From assembly GCA_002505345.1 (NCBI GenBank), contig DAUY01000016.1, positions 62,001-126,000 on the forward strand: 64,000 nucleotides of DNA. Direction: 5' to 3'. Shown here piece by piece: positions 1 through 8,563 of this stretch (its first letter is position 1; the number at the start of each line of letters is the position of its first letter). Under the pieces are notes generated by a model. That model searched no databases. It saw only the letters and a list, made by a program, of their open reading frames with translations, and had not been told where the DNA came from. Origin of the DNA: Methanomassiliicoccaceae archaeon UBA370. GTDB taxonomy: Archaea; Thermoplasmatota; Thermoplasmata; Methanomassiliicoccales; Methanomethylophilaceae. Position numbers and translations under genes: made by a program.

Positions 1-196
1 TGTCGTGGAGCGCCTTGAACCAGAGCTTTGCGTGCTCCTTCTCGTTCTCTGCGGTCTCCATGAATATGTTCGCGATCTGCTCATATCCTTCCTTCTTGGC
101 CTGAGACGCATAATATGTGTATTTCGTCCTGGCCATGCTCTCGCCGGCAAAAGCGCTGTTGAGATTCGCCTCGGTCTTAGATCCTTTGAGTTCCAT
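1..196 (-). CDS. rubrerythrin, N-terminal part (cut by window edge)
   Basis: Reading the minus strand from an ATG at 196 gives 65 codons that run off the left edge. The peptide has the rubrerythrin opening: a short lead, then AGESMARTKY with the first glutamate ligand, then helix B with ENEKEHAKLWF, the ExxH of the diiron four-helix bundle. Rubrerythrins are cytosolic non-haem iron peroxidases that protect anaerobes from peroxide. The C-terminal rubredoxin-like domain, if present, is outside the window. A plus-strand frame over the same bases is only its shadow. Confidence 0.85.
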   Translation of the reverse strand, partial: MELKGSKTEANLNSAFAGESMARTKYTYYASQAKKEGYEQIANIFMETAENEKEHAKLWFKALHD

Positions 197-280
197 GTTC
201 AACCTCGGCCCTGCTAAGCCTTGAGCGGATATGAACTTATCTTTATCTGATTCACGATGTTAAGTATTGTATATCGTAGA

Positions 281-910
281 TCAGATCTTTTTCGGTTTGT
301 GACCGAATCCTTTTTTGAGCTCGCCTTTTGAATCGAAATGATTCTTCAACAGCTTCGCAAGGTTGTTCTTCGCGTTCTGGTTATCCGGATCTAAGGATAT
401 GATCACTTCCAATTCCTTTTTCGCCGTAACGTAATCTCTGAGGTCGTTGAGCAGGAGAGAGGCGTAATTGATGTGGTAATCGCTGTTCCTCGGGTCTTTG
501 GCTACCGCCATGCGATAATATTCTGCGGACCTCTTGAAGTCCAGCATCTGCATTTTCAGAAATGTGCCGTAGGCGTCGAACACGTCCGCGGAAGGGTCGA
601 GCTCCAAAAGGCGCCGGTACAGTTCATCCGTCTCCTTGTTGTACTTCTTCTTGGAGCTGAGGGCCGTGACCTTCGCCTTGAGGCAGTCCATGTTGTCCGG
701 CTCCAGCTCGGATACGATATCCAGCTGGAAGATGCCGAAATCGAACATGTTCAGGCCGTAGATGTATATGTTGGACAGAAGTATGCGGGGCTTCGCGTTG
801 TGCGGGTCGCCCTTGAGGTACTCTTCCAGCGTCTTCGCCGCCCCTTCGGGGTTTCCGCTGGAGCTCTGGCGTTTGGCGCGTTCCATGGCCTCGTACGCTG
901 TGTCCTTCAT
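281..910 (-). CDS. tetratricopeptide-repeat protein
   Basis: This 209-residue soluble protein is built from degenerate TPR helix pairs: repeated A/L-x2-Y patterns ending in xLDPxN-type turns (SELEPDN, LELDPSAD, AKDPRNSDYHIN, SLDPDNQNAKNNLA). TPR arrays are protein-protein docking scaffolds; no catalytic motif or membrane segment is visible. The C-terminus is basic (KKGFGHKPKKI). I take the ATG at 910; a GTG two codons earlier (916) is also possible. It stands alone, convergent with the rubrerythrin gene side and divergent from the gene at 942. The partner cannot be guessed from context. Confidence 0.7.
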   Translation of the reverse strand: MKDTAYEAMERAKRQSSSGNPEGAAKTLEEYLKGDPHNAKPRILLSNIYIYGLNMFDFGIFQLDIVSELEPDNMDCLKAKVTALSSKKKYNKETDELYRRLLELDPSADVFDAYGTFLKMQMLDFKRSAEYYRMAVAKDPRNSDYHINYASLLLNDLRDYVTAKKELEVIISLDPDNQNAKNNLAKLLKNHFDSKGELKKGFGHKPKKI

Positions 911-941
911 GACCACCCGAAGTCAAACTAGCGTATAATCC

Positions 942-1427
942 TTGTCAGTAACGTTTTTCAAATCCGCAGGGCATGCCTCAGAGAGGGCGACGAAGATATA
1001 CCTGGCCGGCCCGCTGTTCTGCGAAGCGGAGCTGGATTTCAATAGGAAGCTCGCCGGGAAGCTGAGGGAATATGGTTTCGATGTGCTTTTGCCCCAGGAG
1101 CTCGGCCTGGATGTGAAGGAGACCGTCGCCTCCGACGGCCGCGGCGCTTACATCCGGATATTCGATTCGGACCTGAACGCTCTCAGAGGCTGCGACGTCC
1201 TAGTGATGGTGATGGACGGAAGGGTTCCGGACGAGGGCGCATGCGTCGAACTCGGTATCGCCTTCGGATCGGGGATGGAATGCTTCGGCTTCAAGACCGA
1301 CGTACGGACCTCGGAGTACGGAACAGATAATTTCATGATAACGGGTGCGTTGAAAGGAAGGGTCGCCAACGACGCGGAACGCCTCAGGGATATGATAAAT
1401 TTCGCCGTTGGCACATCTAACGGTTAA
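942..1427 (+). CDS. nucleoside 2-deoxyribosyltransferase family protein
   Basis: The product carries the family signature: IYLAGPLF near the N-terminus and DEGACVELGIAFG, which holds the likely nucleophilic Glu, about 80 residues later. Members move or hydrolyse (deoxy)ribosyl groups on nucleosides or nucleotides, and the archaeal forms are often nucleotide N-glycosidases of unknown substrate. Length, about 160 residues, is normal. The start is unclear: the only usable in-frame codon before IYLAGPLF is TTG at 942, directly after a TATA-like TATAATCC, while an ATG at 973 is out of frame. Stop is TAA. Confidence 0.75.
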   Translation: MSVTFFKSAGHASERATKIYLAGPLFCEAELDFNRKLAGKLREYGFDVLLPQELGLDVKETVASDGRGAYIRIFDSDLNALRGCDVLVMVMDGRVPDEGACVELGIAFGSGMECFGFKTDVRTSEYGTDNFMITGALKGRVANDAERLRDMINFAVGTSNG

Positions 1428-1453
1428 ATACAGTTAAGTCGATTATCGTTGCG

Positions 1454-1711
1454 ATGACGCCTGCAAACGCGGAAAAACCCGATTCGGACGAAAAGGAGAC
1501 AAAGCCGAAATCTAACTCCAAGACCTACAGGATAGTCCACGACAAGGAAGAGAACAAGTGGAGGGTTAAGGCCGACGGGGCGAAACGTGCCATCGGCTAC
1601 TACAACACCAAGGTCGAGGCCGAACAGAAGGTCAAGGAACTGAAGGCCAAGAACAAGGAAGCAAAGGTCTCGGTACACAAGATGGACGGAAAGTTCCAGA
1701 AGCAGAAGTGA
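1454..1711 (+). CDS. DUF2188 family protein
   Basis: This 85-residue, highly charged protein has a KP/DE-rich N-terminal tail. A compact domain follows with the pattern YRIVHDKEENKWRVKADGAKR, then an N/D-T-K-x-EA-x-K stretch and a closing VSVHKMDGKF. This is the DUF2188 layout, a small all-residue domain of unknown function. A TATA element (GTTAAATAC, about 1422-1430) lies 28 nt before the ATG, fitting a leaderless transcript. No neighbour suggests a role. Confidence 0.7.
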   Translation: MTPANAEKPDSDEKETKPKSNSKTYRIVHDKEENKWRVKADGAKRAIGYYNTKVEAEQKVKELKAKNKEAKVSVHKMDGKFQKQK

Positions 1712-1756
1712 TATTCCGCCCCGGATTCGGACGGACGGACAGAGGAATGGGCCTCT

Positions 1757-2899
1757 TTAGAGGTCGCTTTCTTTGTATTTTTTCAGTTTCTTTTGTTTCT
1801 CCTCGTTGAAGTTATCGACGAGACCTTTTTTGAACTGGCTATAGAAGTTGTTGACATAGATGAAAGAATACAGGACTGATGTGACGCCCATCAGCAGAAT
1901 GTAGCTGCCGTAAGTGATCAGCACCTTCGAGAAATCCATGTGCAGGTATGCCAACAGCGTTATCAGAAGCATGAAGAAAGTGATGGCCAGCACGCTCATG
2001 CTCAGGCGCCTCTTCATACCTCTCCAGAGATAAAGTTCCCTGGGGGCCTGGGATATCGCCTTCGCGCCGACGGCGCGTATTATGTGCCAGGGTATTATCA
2101 GTACAGCGATGAAAAGCGAAAGAAGAAGGGACAGCATGACCATCTCTTCTATCGGCATCTCGTTGACGAAATAGGGGTTCAGGAAGATATAGGAACATAT
2201 GATGAATCCCATGTAGAATATGTCGAAGGCCACCTCCCTGAAGACCTCCGAATTGAATTTGCCATCGTCCTCCTCGGGATCCAGCACCACATCTTTCACG
2301 TCTATGATGTCGGGCACGTCGAAGAACCACAAGGCGATCCTTTTGATCTTGCCCTTGGGATTCTGGCTGACGAGACCCAGCATCAGCCTCGAGAAGTACC
2401 TTCTGAAATAAGCTGATATCACGGATGACACTGCGATGGCCACGAAGAGTATCGCCGCCTCTATGACATAGAATCCGGCGAGCATCGTTTTTACGGTTAC
2501 TTCACCGTCTCCCATGAAAAAGTAGAAGCGGCTGATGAACAGGTTCGGTGCGAACCCCTTTCCGTATATGTAGAACAGCGAAAAGGAGAGGATTATGGGA
2601 AGCAGAACAAGGATCGGGACGATGTAACGGTACTTTATCATGGGCGCGTCCATAAAAAATGCACAGAACATTCCGAGCGCCGCGAACCCCAGAACGAAAC
2701 CCACGCACAACCAGTACAATATATCATAAGTCGTGCTGGCCGAGTACTCCGTGGAAAGTATGCCCACCGCCAGCAGGCAGCTCAATATCACCAACGGAAA
2801 ATATGTGACTATGATTGTGTCCAGCTTTTCGTGCCTGGGCTTAGCGTCCTTTGATCCCATGTTCGACAGTCCTCCACCTGGTACATGACCGATGGACAT
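1757..2899 (-). CDS. polytopic membrane protein of unknown function
   Basis: This 380-residue product has roughly eight to nine hydrophobic helices, with a short cytosolic loop rich in D/E near the middle (DVKDVVLDPEEDDGKF). No transporter or enzyme motif is recognised. I choose the ATG at 2899 because AAGGAT precedes it at Shine-Dalgarno distance; a TTG at 2932 is the upstream alternative. The C-terminus is lysine-rich and cytosolic. The gene is divergent from hmgA, with their promoters in the short intergenic region. Confidence 0.6.
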   Translation of the reverse strand: MSIGHVPGGGLSNMGSKDAKPRHEKLDTIIVTYFPLVILSCLLAVGILSTEYSASTTYDILYWLCVGFVLGFAALGMFCAFFMDAPMIKYRYIVPILVLLPIILSFSLFYIYGKGFAPNLFISRFYFFMGDGEVTVKTMLAGFYVIEAAILFVAIAVSSVISAYFRRYFSRLMLGLVSQNPKGKIKRIALWFFDVPDIIDVKDVVLDPEEDDGKFNSEVFREVAFDIFYMGFIICSYIFLNPYFVNEMPIEEMVMLSLLLSLFIAVLIIPWHIIRAVGAKAISQAPRELYLWRGMKRRLSMSVLAITFFMLLITLLAYLHMDFSKVLITYGSYILLMGVTSVLYSFIYVNNFYSQFKKGLVDNFNEEKQKKLKKYKESDL

Positions 2900-2947
2900 C
2901 TTATCCTTTCGCAAATATATTATTGATGGCAATCGATAGGCTACATC

Positions 2948-4102
2948 ATGGCCGACCCGAAGGGATTAAAGAACAGGGGATACACGCACAGCGATGTGGA
3001 CGAACGCCGCTCTGCGGCGGAAGAGTTCAGCGGTGCGTCTCTCGAAAGCATATCCAAATACTGCTTCAGCTCGGAAGCCGCCTCCAAGAACATAGAGAAT
3101 ATGATCGGTGCCACCCAGATCCCGCTGGGGTTCGCAGGGCCCGTGACCATCGAGGGGGACTACGCATCCGGCAGGTTCCTCATCCCTCTTGCTACGACCG
3201 AAGGCGCCCTGGTGGCATCCATTTCCCGCGGAATGTCGGTGGCCGAGGATGCGGGAGGGATCCGGACCAAGGTATTTTGGGACGCCATGACCCGTGCACC
3301 CGTATTCAGGGTCAGGAACCTGGCTCATTCTGCAGAGGTGATGGACTGGGTCGCGGACAACATGGATCTGGTAGACGAAGCGGTCGGCAAGACCACTTCC
3401 CACGGTAAGCTGATCGATATAGAGATGGTCCCCAACGGGAGGAGCCTGTATATGAGGTTCATCTACGCCACGGGTGACGCCATGGGAATGAACATGGCCA
3501 CGATCGCGACGGAGGCCGCCAGCAGACTTATAGAGGAAAAGACCGGAGCGATGATGGTGTCCGTATCCGGCAACATGTGCAGCGACAAGAAAGCAGCGGC
3601 GATCAATATAGTGAAAGGGCGCGGAAAGGCCGTTGTGGCAGAGGCCCTGATCCCGAAAGAGGTCGTCGAGAAGAGGTTGCATGCGACCGTTGGCTCGATC
3701 GTCGATATCAACTACCGCAAGAACCTGATGGGCAGCGCTTTGTCTGTGACCATGGGCGCCAACGCGCACGCGGCAAACATGGCAGCGGCCCTTTACATCG
3801 CCACGGGCCAGGACCCCGCACAGGTCGTAGGCGCAAGCATGTCCTTCACCTCATGCGAAGACGCGGACGGGGACCTTTACATCTCCGTCAGAATGCCCGT
3901 GGTGGAGGTTGGAACGGTAGGGGGAGGCACATCCCTGCCCTGCCAGAAAGAGGCCCTCGCCATGATCGGATGCTCCGGAGCCGGAAAGGCGAGGAAGCTT
4001 TCGGAGATCGTGGCTTCCACGGTCCTCGCCGGAGAGCTTTCCACCCTGGCGGCCCAGGCCGCAGGCCAGCTCGGTTCGGCACACAGGGCCCTCGGACGCT
4101 GA
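2948..4102 (+). CDS. hmgA: hydroxymethylglutaryl-CoA reductase
   Basis: This is the NADPH-dependent reduction of HMG-CoA to mevalonate, the committed step to archaeal isoprenoid lipids. All class I landmarks are present: ENMIGATQIPLGFAGP, TTEGALVASISRGM with the catalytic Glu, GDAMGMNMAT, the DKKAAAINI block with the catalytic Lys, GANAHAANM, GGGTSLPCQ, and the C-terminal HRALGR bearing the general-acid His. At 384 residues it is a soluble archaeal form without a membrane domain. AAATATATTA at about 2914-2923 is a TATA box 27 nt before the ATG. The next gene, pheT, has its own promoter. Confidence 0.97.
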   Translation: MADPKGLKNRGYTHSDVDERRSAAEEFSGASLESISKYCFSSEAASKNIENMIGATQIPLGFAGPVTIEGDYASGRFLIPLATTEGALVASISRGMSVAEDAGGIRTKVFWDAMTRAPVFRVRNLAHSAEVMDWVADNMDLVDEAVGKTTSHGKLIDIEMVPNGRSLYMRFIYATGDAMGMNMATIATEAASRLIEEKTGAMMVSVSGNMCSDKKAAAINIVKGRGKAVVAEALIPKEVVEKRLHATVGSIVDINYRKNLMGSALSVTMGANAHAANMAAALYIATGQDPAQVVGASMSFTSCEDADGDLYISVRMPVVEVGTVGGGTSLPCQKEALAMIGCSGAGKARKLSEIVASTVLAGELSTLAAQAAGQLGSAHRALGR

Positions 4103-4143
4103 TCCTGAAAGTCCTTTTATAGGGATTTCCCCATGGTGTGGAT

Positions 4144-5808
4144 ATGCCAGTAATCAACTTCAGCTACAGCGACCTTTGCTCGCTGATAGGTGAGGATGTT
4201 CCGCAGTCCCTGCTTGTTGAAAAAATACCTCTGCTGGGCGCGGACATGCACGATACCGAGGAAGGCTCCGACGACATGTCGGTCGAATTCTTCCCTAACA
4301 GACCGGACCTCTACTGCGTGGAGGGGCTAGCAAGGGCCCTAAGGTCATTTCTAGGATTGCAAACGGGAATGCAGGAATATCACGTGGAAGATACGGACAT
4401 CGAGGTCACGATCGACGGGAGCGTCAGGTCTTTGCGCCCGTATTTCCTCTGCGGAGCCGTTTTCGATGTGGAAGTGGACGAGAGCCTGCTCAAATCGATG
4501 ATGGAGCTTCAGGAGAAACTCCATCTGACCATCGGACGCAAGAGGAGCAAACTGGCGATAGGCATACACGACCTTGACAAGGTGGCCCCTCCTTTCACAT
4601 ACTCCCTGGAGGATCCGAAAGAAGTTAGGTTCGTGCCTCTGGCCAAGACAGAAGAAATGAACTTAAACGAGATATTGGAGAGGCACGAGAAGGGGCGTGA
4701 ATACGCCGACCTGCTGAAAGGCGCGGATAAGTATCCCATCATCAGGGATTCTGAGGGAAACGTACTGTCGTTCCCGCCCATTATCAACGGAGCGCTTACC
4801 ACGGTCACAACCGAGACCCGCAACCTTTTCATCGATGTCACGGGAACCGACCGCAAAGCTGTCAAGGGGGCCCTCGACATCGTCTGCACCGCCCTCGCCG
4901 AGAGAGGAGGCAGCATCGGGGCCGTCCACATGTACGAAGACGGCAAAGCTTTCGTTTCACCTGACCTCGCTCCCTGCGACCGCACCATATCGTCCGGCGA
5001 ATGCGATAAATTCCTGGGGACGTCGCTCGGACAGTCCGGGACCGCAGACGCCTTGCGCAGGATGGGTCTCGACGCCGCACCGGCGAGGGGCGACTCCGAC
5101 GGAGTGTTCGTTTCCGTTCCTTCCACAAGATTGGACATCATGCACGACGTGGACATCTACGAGGACGTGGCCGCCGGCCACGGTTTCGAGAAGTTCGGAG
5201 GACCGTACAAGTTGGACCAGACCGTGGCATCGCGTCTTGCCGAGACCGTATTTTCTGACAGCATCCGCAACGTGATGATCGGGCTGGGCTACACCGAAGT
5301 GACCACTCTGACGCTCAGCAACGAAACGGAGGAGTTCGGCATCTCGGGAATCCCGGAGGTCGATACCGTCCGGATAAAGAACCCCATAACCGAGGACCAC
5401 ACATGCCTCAGGGCAAATCTGTTCCCCAGCCTCATGAGGATACTGAGGCACAACCGCCATAGGGACCTTCCTCAGAAGATATTCGAGGCGGGGTACGTGG
5501 TAAGAGACTGCAGGAACAGCCTCCACCTCTGCGCCGTGATGGCCGCATCCAAAACTTCGTTCACCGAGGCAAAGTCGCTCGCGGAAAGCATCCTCAGAGA
5601 GATAGGGTGCGAATACTCGATCGAGAACTGCGGACATGAAACGTTCGTTCCGGGAAGAGGCGCCCTTGTGCTGGCGGACGGTGTTCCCATCGGATCGTTC
5701 GGAGAAGTTTCTCCGAAGGTTATAACCGATTTCGAGATCAACCACCCCGTGATGATGGTAGAGCTGGACCTGGATAAGTTCGTGTCCGAGAGCACCAGCA
5801 TGTTCTGA
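4144..5808 (+). CDS. pheT: phenylalanyl-tRNA synthetase beta subunit
   Basis: PheT pairs with PheS (not in this window) to charge tRNA-Phe. The 554-residue length and the start MPVINFSYSDLCSLIG match archaeal/eukaryotic-type PheT, which lacks the bacterial N-terminal EMAP-like domain. B3/B4 editing-domain sequence (EFFPNRPDLYCVEGLARALR) and the B5/B6-B7 parts (PSTRLDIMHDVDIYEDVA; later ITEDHTCLRANLFPSLM) are readable in order. I use the ATG at 4144 rather than GTG 4138: a TATA box (CTTTTATAGG, about 4115) sits 27 nt before it. Confidence 0.95.
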   Translation: MPVINFSYSDLCSLIGEDVPQSLLVEKIPLLGADMHDTEEGSDDMSVEFFPNRPDLYCVEGLARALRSFLGLQTGMQEYHVEDTDIEVTIDGSVRSLRPYFLCGAVFDVEVDESLLKSMMELQEKLHLTIGRKRSKLAIGIHDLDKVAPPFTYSLEDPKEVRFVPLAKTEEMNLNEILERHEKGREYADLLKGADKYPIIRDSEGNVLSFPPIINGALTTVTTETRNLFIDVTGTDRKAVKGALDIVCTALAERGGSIGAVHMYEDGKAFVSPDLAPCDRTISSGECDKFLGTSLGQSGTADALRRMGLDAAPARGDSDGVFVSVPSTRLDIMHDVDIYEDVAAGHGFEKFGGPYKLDQTVASRLAETVFSDSIRNVMIGLGYTEVTTLTLSNETEEFGISGIPEVDTVRIKNPITEDHTCLRANLFPSLMRILRHNRHRDLPQKIFEAGYVVRDCRNSLHLCAVMAASKTSFTEAKSLAESILREIGCEYSIENCGHETFVPGRGALVLADGVPIGSFGEVSPKVITDFEINHPVMMVELDLDKFVSESTSMF

Positions 5809-5817
5809 AGTGATCTT

Positions 5818-6288
5818 ATGAATGTGGGAGATGCGTTTCCGGAGTTTTTACTAGCCGACGAGAACGGCGAAATATTCGACAGCAAAGCGATGGCAGGCGT
5901 GCGTTATGTGATATACTTCTATCCGAAGGACAACACATCGGGGTGCACCCGGGAGGCCGTGGACTTTTCAGGGCTCATCGTCAACTTCATGCTTCGCAAC
6001 GTTGCGGTGATAGGTGTCAGCAGAGACTCTCCCGCTTCCCATAGAAAGTTCATCGACAAGAACGGACTGAAGATCAAACTCCTTAGCGACCCGGACCGCT
6101 CCCTCACGGAGGCGGCCGGCGCCTGGGGCAAGAAGATGATGTATGGCAAGGAAGTCGAAGGCGTCATACGTTCCACTTTCATAGTGGGAAGGGACGGGAA
6201 GGTCGAGGCCCTATGGAAGAAGGTGAAGGTCGACGGTCATGCGCAGGAAGTTCTCGACCGCACCATATCCCTTTCCAAGAGCCAGTGA
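5818..6288 (+). CDS. bcp: thioredoxin-dependent peroxiredoxin, Bcp type
   Basis: A thioredoxin-fold AhpC/TSA protein of 156 residues that reduces hydroperoxides. The peroxidatic Cys lies in FYPKDNTSGCTREAVDFSG. The Bcp resolving Cys normally five residues later is Val here, so the protein behaves as a 1-Cys enzyme or uses another resolving thiol. Downstream VIGVSRDSPASHRKF and the RSTFIVGRDG strand are typical. The start ATG follows pheT by 9 nt with GTGATC just before it, so the two genes are probably co-transcribed. Confidence 0.9.
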   Translation: MNVGDAFPEFLLADENGEIFDSKAMAGVRYVIYFYPKDNTSGCTREAVDFSGLIVNFMLRNVAVIGVSRDSPASHRKFIDKNGLKIKLLSDPDRSLTEAAGAWGKKMMYGKEVEGVIRSTFIVGRDGKVEALWKKVKVDGHAQEVLDRTISLSKSQ

Positions 6289-6996
6289 TCAAAGGATCTG
6301 CTTGAATCCGTCACCTTTGTACTGCCAGTAGAAAGCTGTGCCTCCGCGCCCCTCCTGAGCGGCGGGGAAGGGGAACACGCCCTCTTTGACAGTTGCCACC
6401 TGTGGGAACGTTATGCACTCGTAACGCGTTTTCCTGCCCTCGGAAACACGGAACATGCTGAGCTTTCTACCTTCCAGTGCCAGATCGCTGCATTCGGTTA
6501 CAATTCCGGTGCCCATCGAGGCCGCCGCCCTGGGTGCCAGCTCCGCCCCTCTCGGTGTCGACCCGATGAGGACGGTAGCAGGGATCACGCGCTCGCATAC
6601 TGCCGCAACAGATTCCGCGTATGCCTCGGGGTGGAAGACCGAGAGACGTGGGTCCCTCACATGGTAAAGCGTGTCAACTCCGAAAGAGAAGATCTCCTTA
6701 TAGAGCTCCTTCCTTTCGGGACCTCCGAAGACTATCCCGAAAATACGGCCTCCCTGCATCTCCGAAGCCTTACCCAGCAGCTGTATCGAAACGGGTTCGA
6801 TCTTCTGTACGCCGCCTTTATCCGATACCTCTATGAAAACCAGGGTACCGTCGGCGGTGGACTGGTTCGTATTGTAATGCTCCAGCATGCCGGGAGGAAG
6901 TTTCTTTTCCCCTCCGCATGAACCGGAGCTGCAGGAGTCTCCCGAACTGTATGACGGGCATGAACCGCTGGAAGCGCATCCATCGCATCCGCCCAT
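6289..6996 (-). CDS. ETF alpha-subunit N-terminal domain protein with Cys-rich tail, no FAD domain
   Basis: Residues from about 40 on follow the electron-transfer flavoprotein alpha N-terminal domain: IQLLGKASEM, a Rossmann-like GIVFGG, FGVDTLYHV, then PATVLIGSTPRGAELAPRAA and GTGIVTECSDL. The protein stops at 235 residues, so the C-terminal FAD-binding domain of true EtfA (about 310-340 residues) is absent. The first 32 residues carry seven Cys in CxxC and CxxxxxC spacings with Gly/Ser, resembling the Fe-S tails of archaeal Mrp/NBP35 proteins. The ATG overlaps the stop of the EtfB-like gene (TGATG) with GGGAGG before it. Electron donor and acceptor are unknown. Confidence 0.7.
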   Translation of the reverse strand: MGGCDGCASSGSCPSYSSGDSCSSGSCGGEKKLPPGMLEHYNTNQSTADGTLVFIEVSDKGGVQKIEPVSIQLLGKASEMQGGRIFGIVFGGPERKELYKEIFSFGVDTLYHVRDPRLSVFHPEAYAESVAAVCERVIPATVLIGSTPRGAELAPRAAASMGTGIVTECSDLALEGRKLSMFRVSEGRKTRYECITFPQVATVKEGVFPFPAAQEGRGGTAFYWQYKGDGFKQIL

Positions 6997-7568
6997 CAGC
7001 AAACCTCCCTTTCGAATACCCTTGAGCCGAAAGATCCAACCGACATCTCCGCGAGTTCGAGATCTTCCAGCCCCAATATTCTGACATCCGATGTGCTGGC
7101 ACCTTTATCTTGGAAAGGAATATCTACGCCTTCCTTAAGCGAAATGACGGATCCCGACGGAACACGGCACCTTCTCCTATCGTCTCCGTAGTCTTGTGTT
7201 ACGATCATTCCCAGATCGTCCCTCTCCATATCGGCGACATAGCAGAACTGCTGGGCTCGTATAAGATGTGCCAGCATAGGCATTGCAGAGCTGTATCGGG
7301 CGAATATCAGGGCTTCTGCGCCGGGATGGTATTTTCCGGCGAATGCCGCGTATGTCCTTGCGAGAGCCCATGTGTCAGAGCCGATGAATGCTTTGTCCAT
7401 AAGGCGGTAGGTCTCGGAGGCGCCCGCCGATATGCAAGTATCGAGAATCTCGTCGAGCTTCTCGCCGCCGATGGCCACTGCTGAAAAAGTATCGCCCTCC
7501 TGCATGACGGACTGCAGCATGCCCAGGGCGGAATCGGGACCGCCCGTCACGAATAGAACGTAATCCAT
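6996..7568 (-). CDS. ETF beta-subunit-like protein
   Basis: A 190-residue protein of the adenine-nucleotide alpha-hydrolase-like fold used by EtfB: FVTGGPDSALGML, FSAVAIGGEKLDEILDTCISAGASETYRL, GSDTWALARTYAAFA and EALIFARYSSAMPMLAHLI. EtfB normally binds AMP and docks EtfA. Translational overlap with the EtfA-like gene downstream supports a heterodimer. It is shorter than canonical EtfB (about 260). I start at ATG 7568, with a TATA-like TATAAATAT at 7592-7600 fitting a leaderless message; TTG 7604 is rejected because it would overlap the gene before. Confidence 0.6.
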   Translation of the reverse strand: MDYVLFVTGGPDSALGMLQSVMQEGDTFSAVAIGGEKLDEILDTCISAGASETYRLMDKAFIGSDTWALARTYAAFAGKYHPGAEALIFARYSSAMPMLAHLIRAQQFCYVADMERDDLGMIVTQDYGDDRRRCRVPSGSVISLKEGVDIPFQDKGASTSDVRILGLEDLELAEMSVGSFGSRVFEREVC

Positions 7569-7600
7569 GTGACGGTATACGGTCGCCAGGATATTTATAT

Positions 7601-8563
7601 TCAATAACCCAGGTCGGAAGATATCCGCGGAACCATCGCGGCGGTGACCGCCTGCTCGGTCAGAGTCTTGCGGTCTATCAGGCCGTTGCTGAGCATTCCG
7701 ATGGCGCCCTGCCTTTTTCCGATACCTTTGTCTCCGTAGATCTCGGCTATCGCCCCTGCCACGGTGTAACCGTTCCGCACGAGGTCTGCAATCCCGTCCG
7801 GGTATGCGAACCCGGGCCCCATACCTACCGTCAGCGTTCCATGCCTGTCCATCACGGCGCAGTACTGGATATCGAAAAGGCCTTCTTCGCGCTCGAAGAC
7901 GCCTGCCTCTATGCCGAAGGACATCTCATGGTCTCCGAGAGCTTTTATCGCCCGGTTTATGGCGCCCTTCCTGACGTCTGACTCGAACGGCTGTTCGGGC
8001 ACTCCGCTGTCAACATCGGCGGCGGTGATCCTCACGCTTCCGTAAATCTTCTCGAGCACGCTCCTTACGGCCTCGACCTTCACCGGGTTCATGGATCCGA
8101 CCGCAACGTCCAAAGCGTCGCTGGAACCGTTCCTCCCGTATCTGCCCTCGAGGATCGCCCTTGAGCATATCTTCTCCCCGTCATCTGCCATTACAAGCGG
8201 CACGACGGAAAATTCCAGTGGCGGCACCCCACGGGACCTGCGGTCTTCGTTGATCCTCTTTCCGTTTGGCAGCGTCTCTTCCGTAAGGACAAGAACATCC
8301 ACGGAATCCATAAGGTCTTTGGGACCGTAGATGTCATCAATGATGAATATCTCCCAGGGCTTGGACATCCCCGCCAAGAACGACCTTAGGGCCGATATCC
8401 TGAGCTCGAGCGGAAGTATCACCTTCCTTCCCCTGGCGGCCATTTCGTCGGACGTGATTCCTACGGCCACGCGGTCCCCGGCCTCGAACGCCCGCCTGAG
8501 GAGGGCTCGGTGACCGTCGTGAAGAATGTCGAACGTCCCGGCGACCGCTGAGCGCATGATCAT
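7601..8563 (-). CDS. coaD: phosphopantetheine adenylyltransferase fused to inosine/xanthosine triphosphatase
   Basis: Two enzymes in one chain. Residues 1 to about 150 are an archaeal CoaD: AVAGTFDILHDGHRALL with the HxGH-type nucleotidyl-transfer motif, TSDEMAARGRK and SRAILEG; it makes dephospho-CoA from phosphopantetheine. From about 155 on is a YjjX-type NTP phosphatase (VAVGSMNPVKVEAV, FGIEAGVF, GIGKRQGAIGMLSNGLIDR) that removes non-canonical purine NTPs. Similar fusions occur in Thermoplasmata relatives. The ATG at 8563 overlaps the previous stop (ATGA), so it is coupled to the small zinc-ribbon gene. Confidence 0.88.
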   Translation of the reverse strand: MIMRSAVAGTFDILHDGHRALLRRAFEAGDRVAVGITSDEMAARGRKVILPLELRISALRSFLAGMSKPWEIFIIDDIYGPKDLMDSVDVLVLTEETLPNGKRINEDRRSRGVPPLEFSVVPLVMADDGEKICSRAILEGRYGRNGSSDALDVAVGSMNPVKVEAVRSVLEKIYGSVRITAADVDSGVPEQPFESDVRKGAINRAIKALGDHEMSFGIEAGVFEREEGLFDIQYCAVMDRHGTLTVGMGPGFAYPDGIADLVRNGYTVAGAIAEIYGDKGIGKRQGAIGMLSNGLIDRKTLTEQAVTAAMVPRISSDLGY

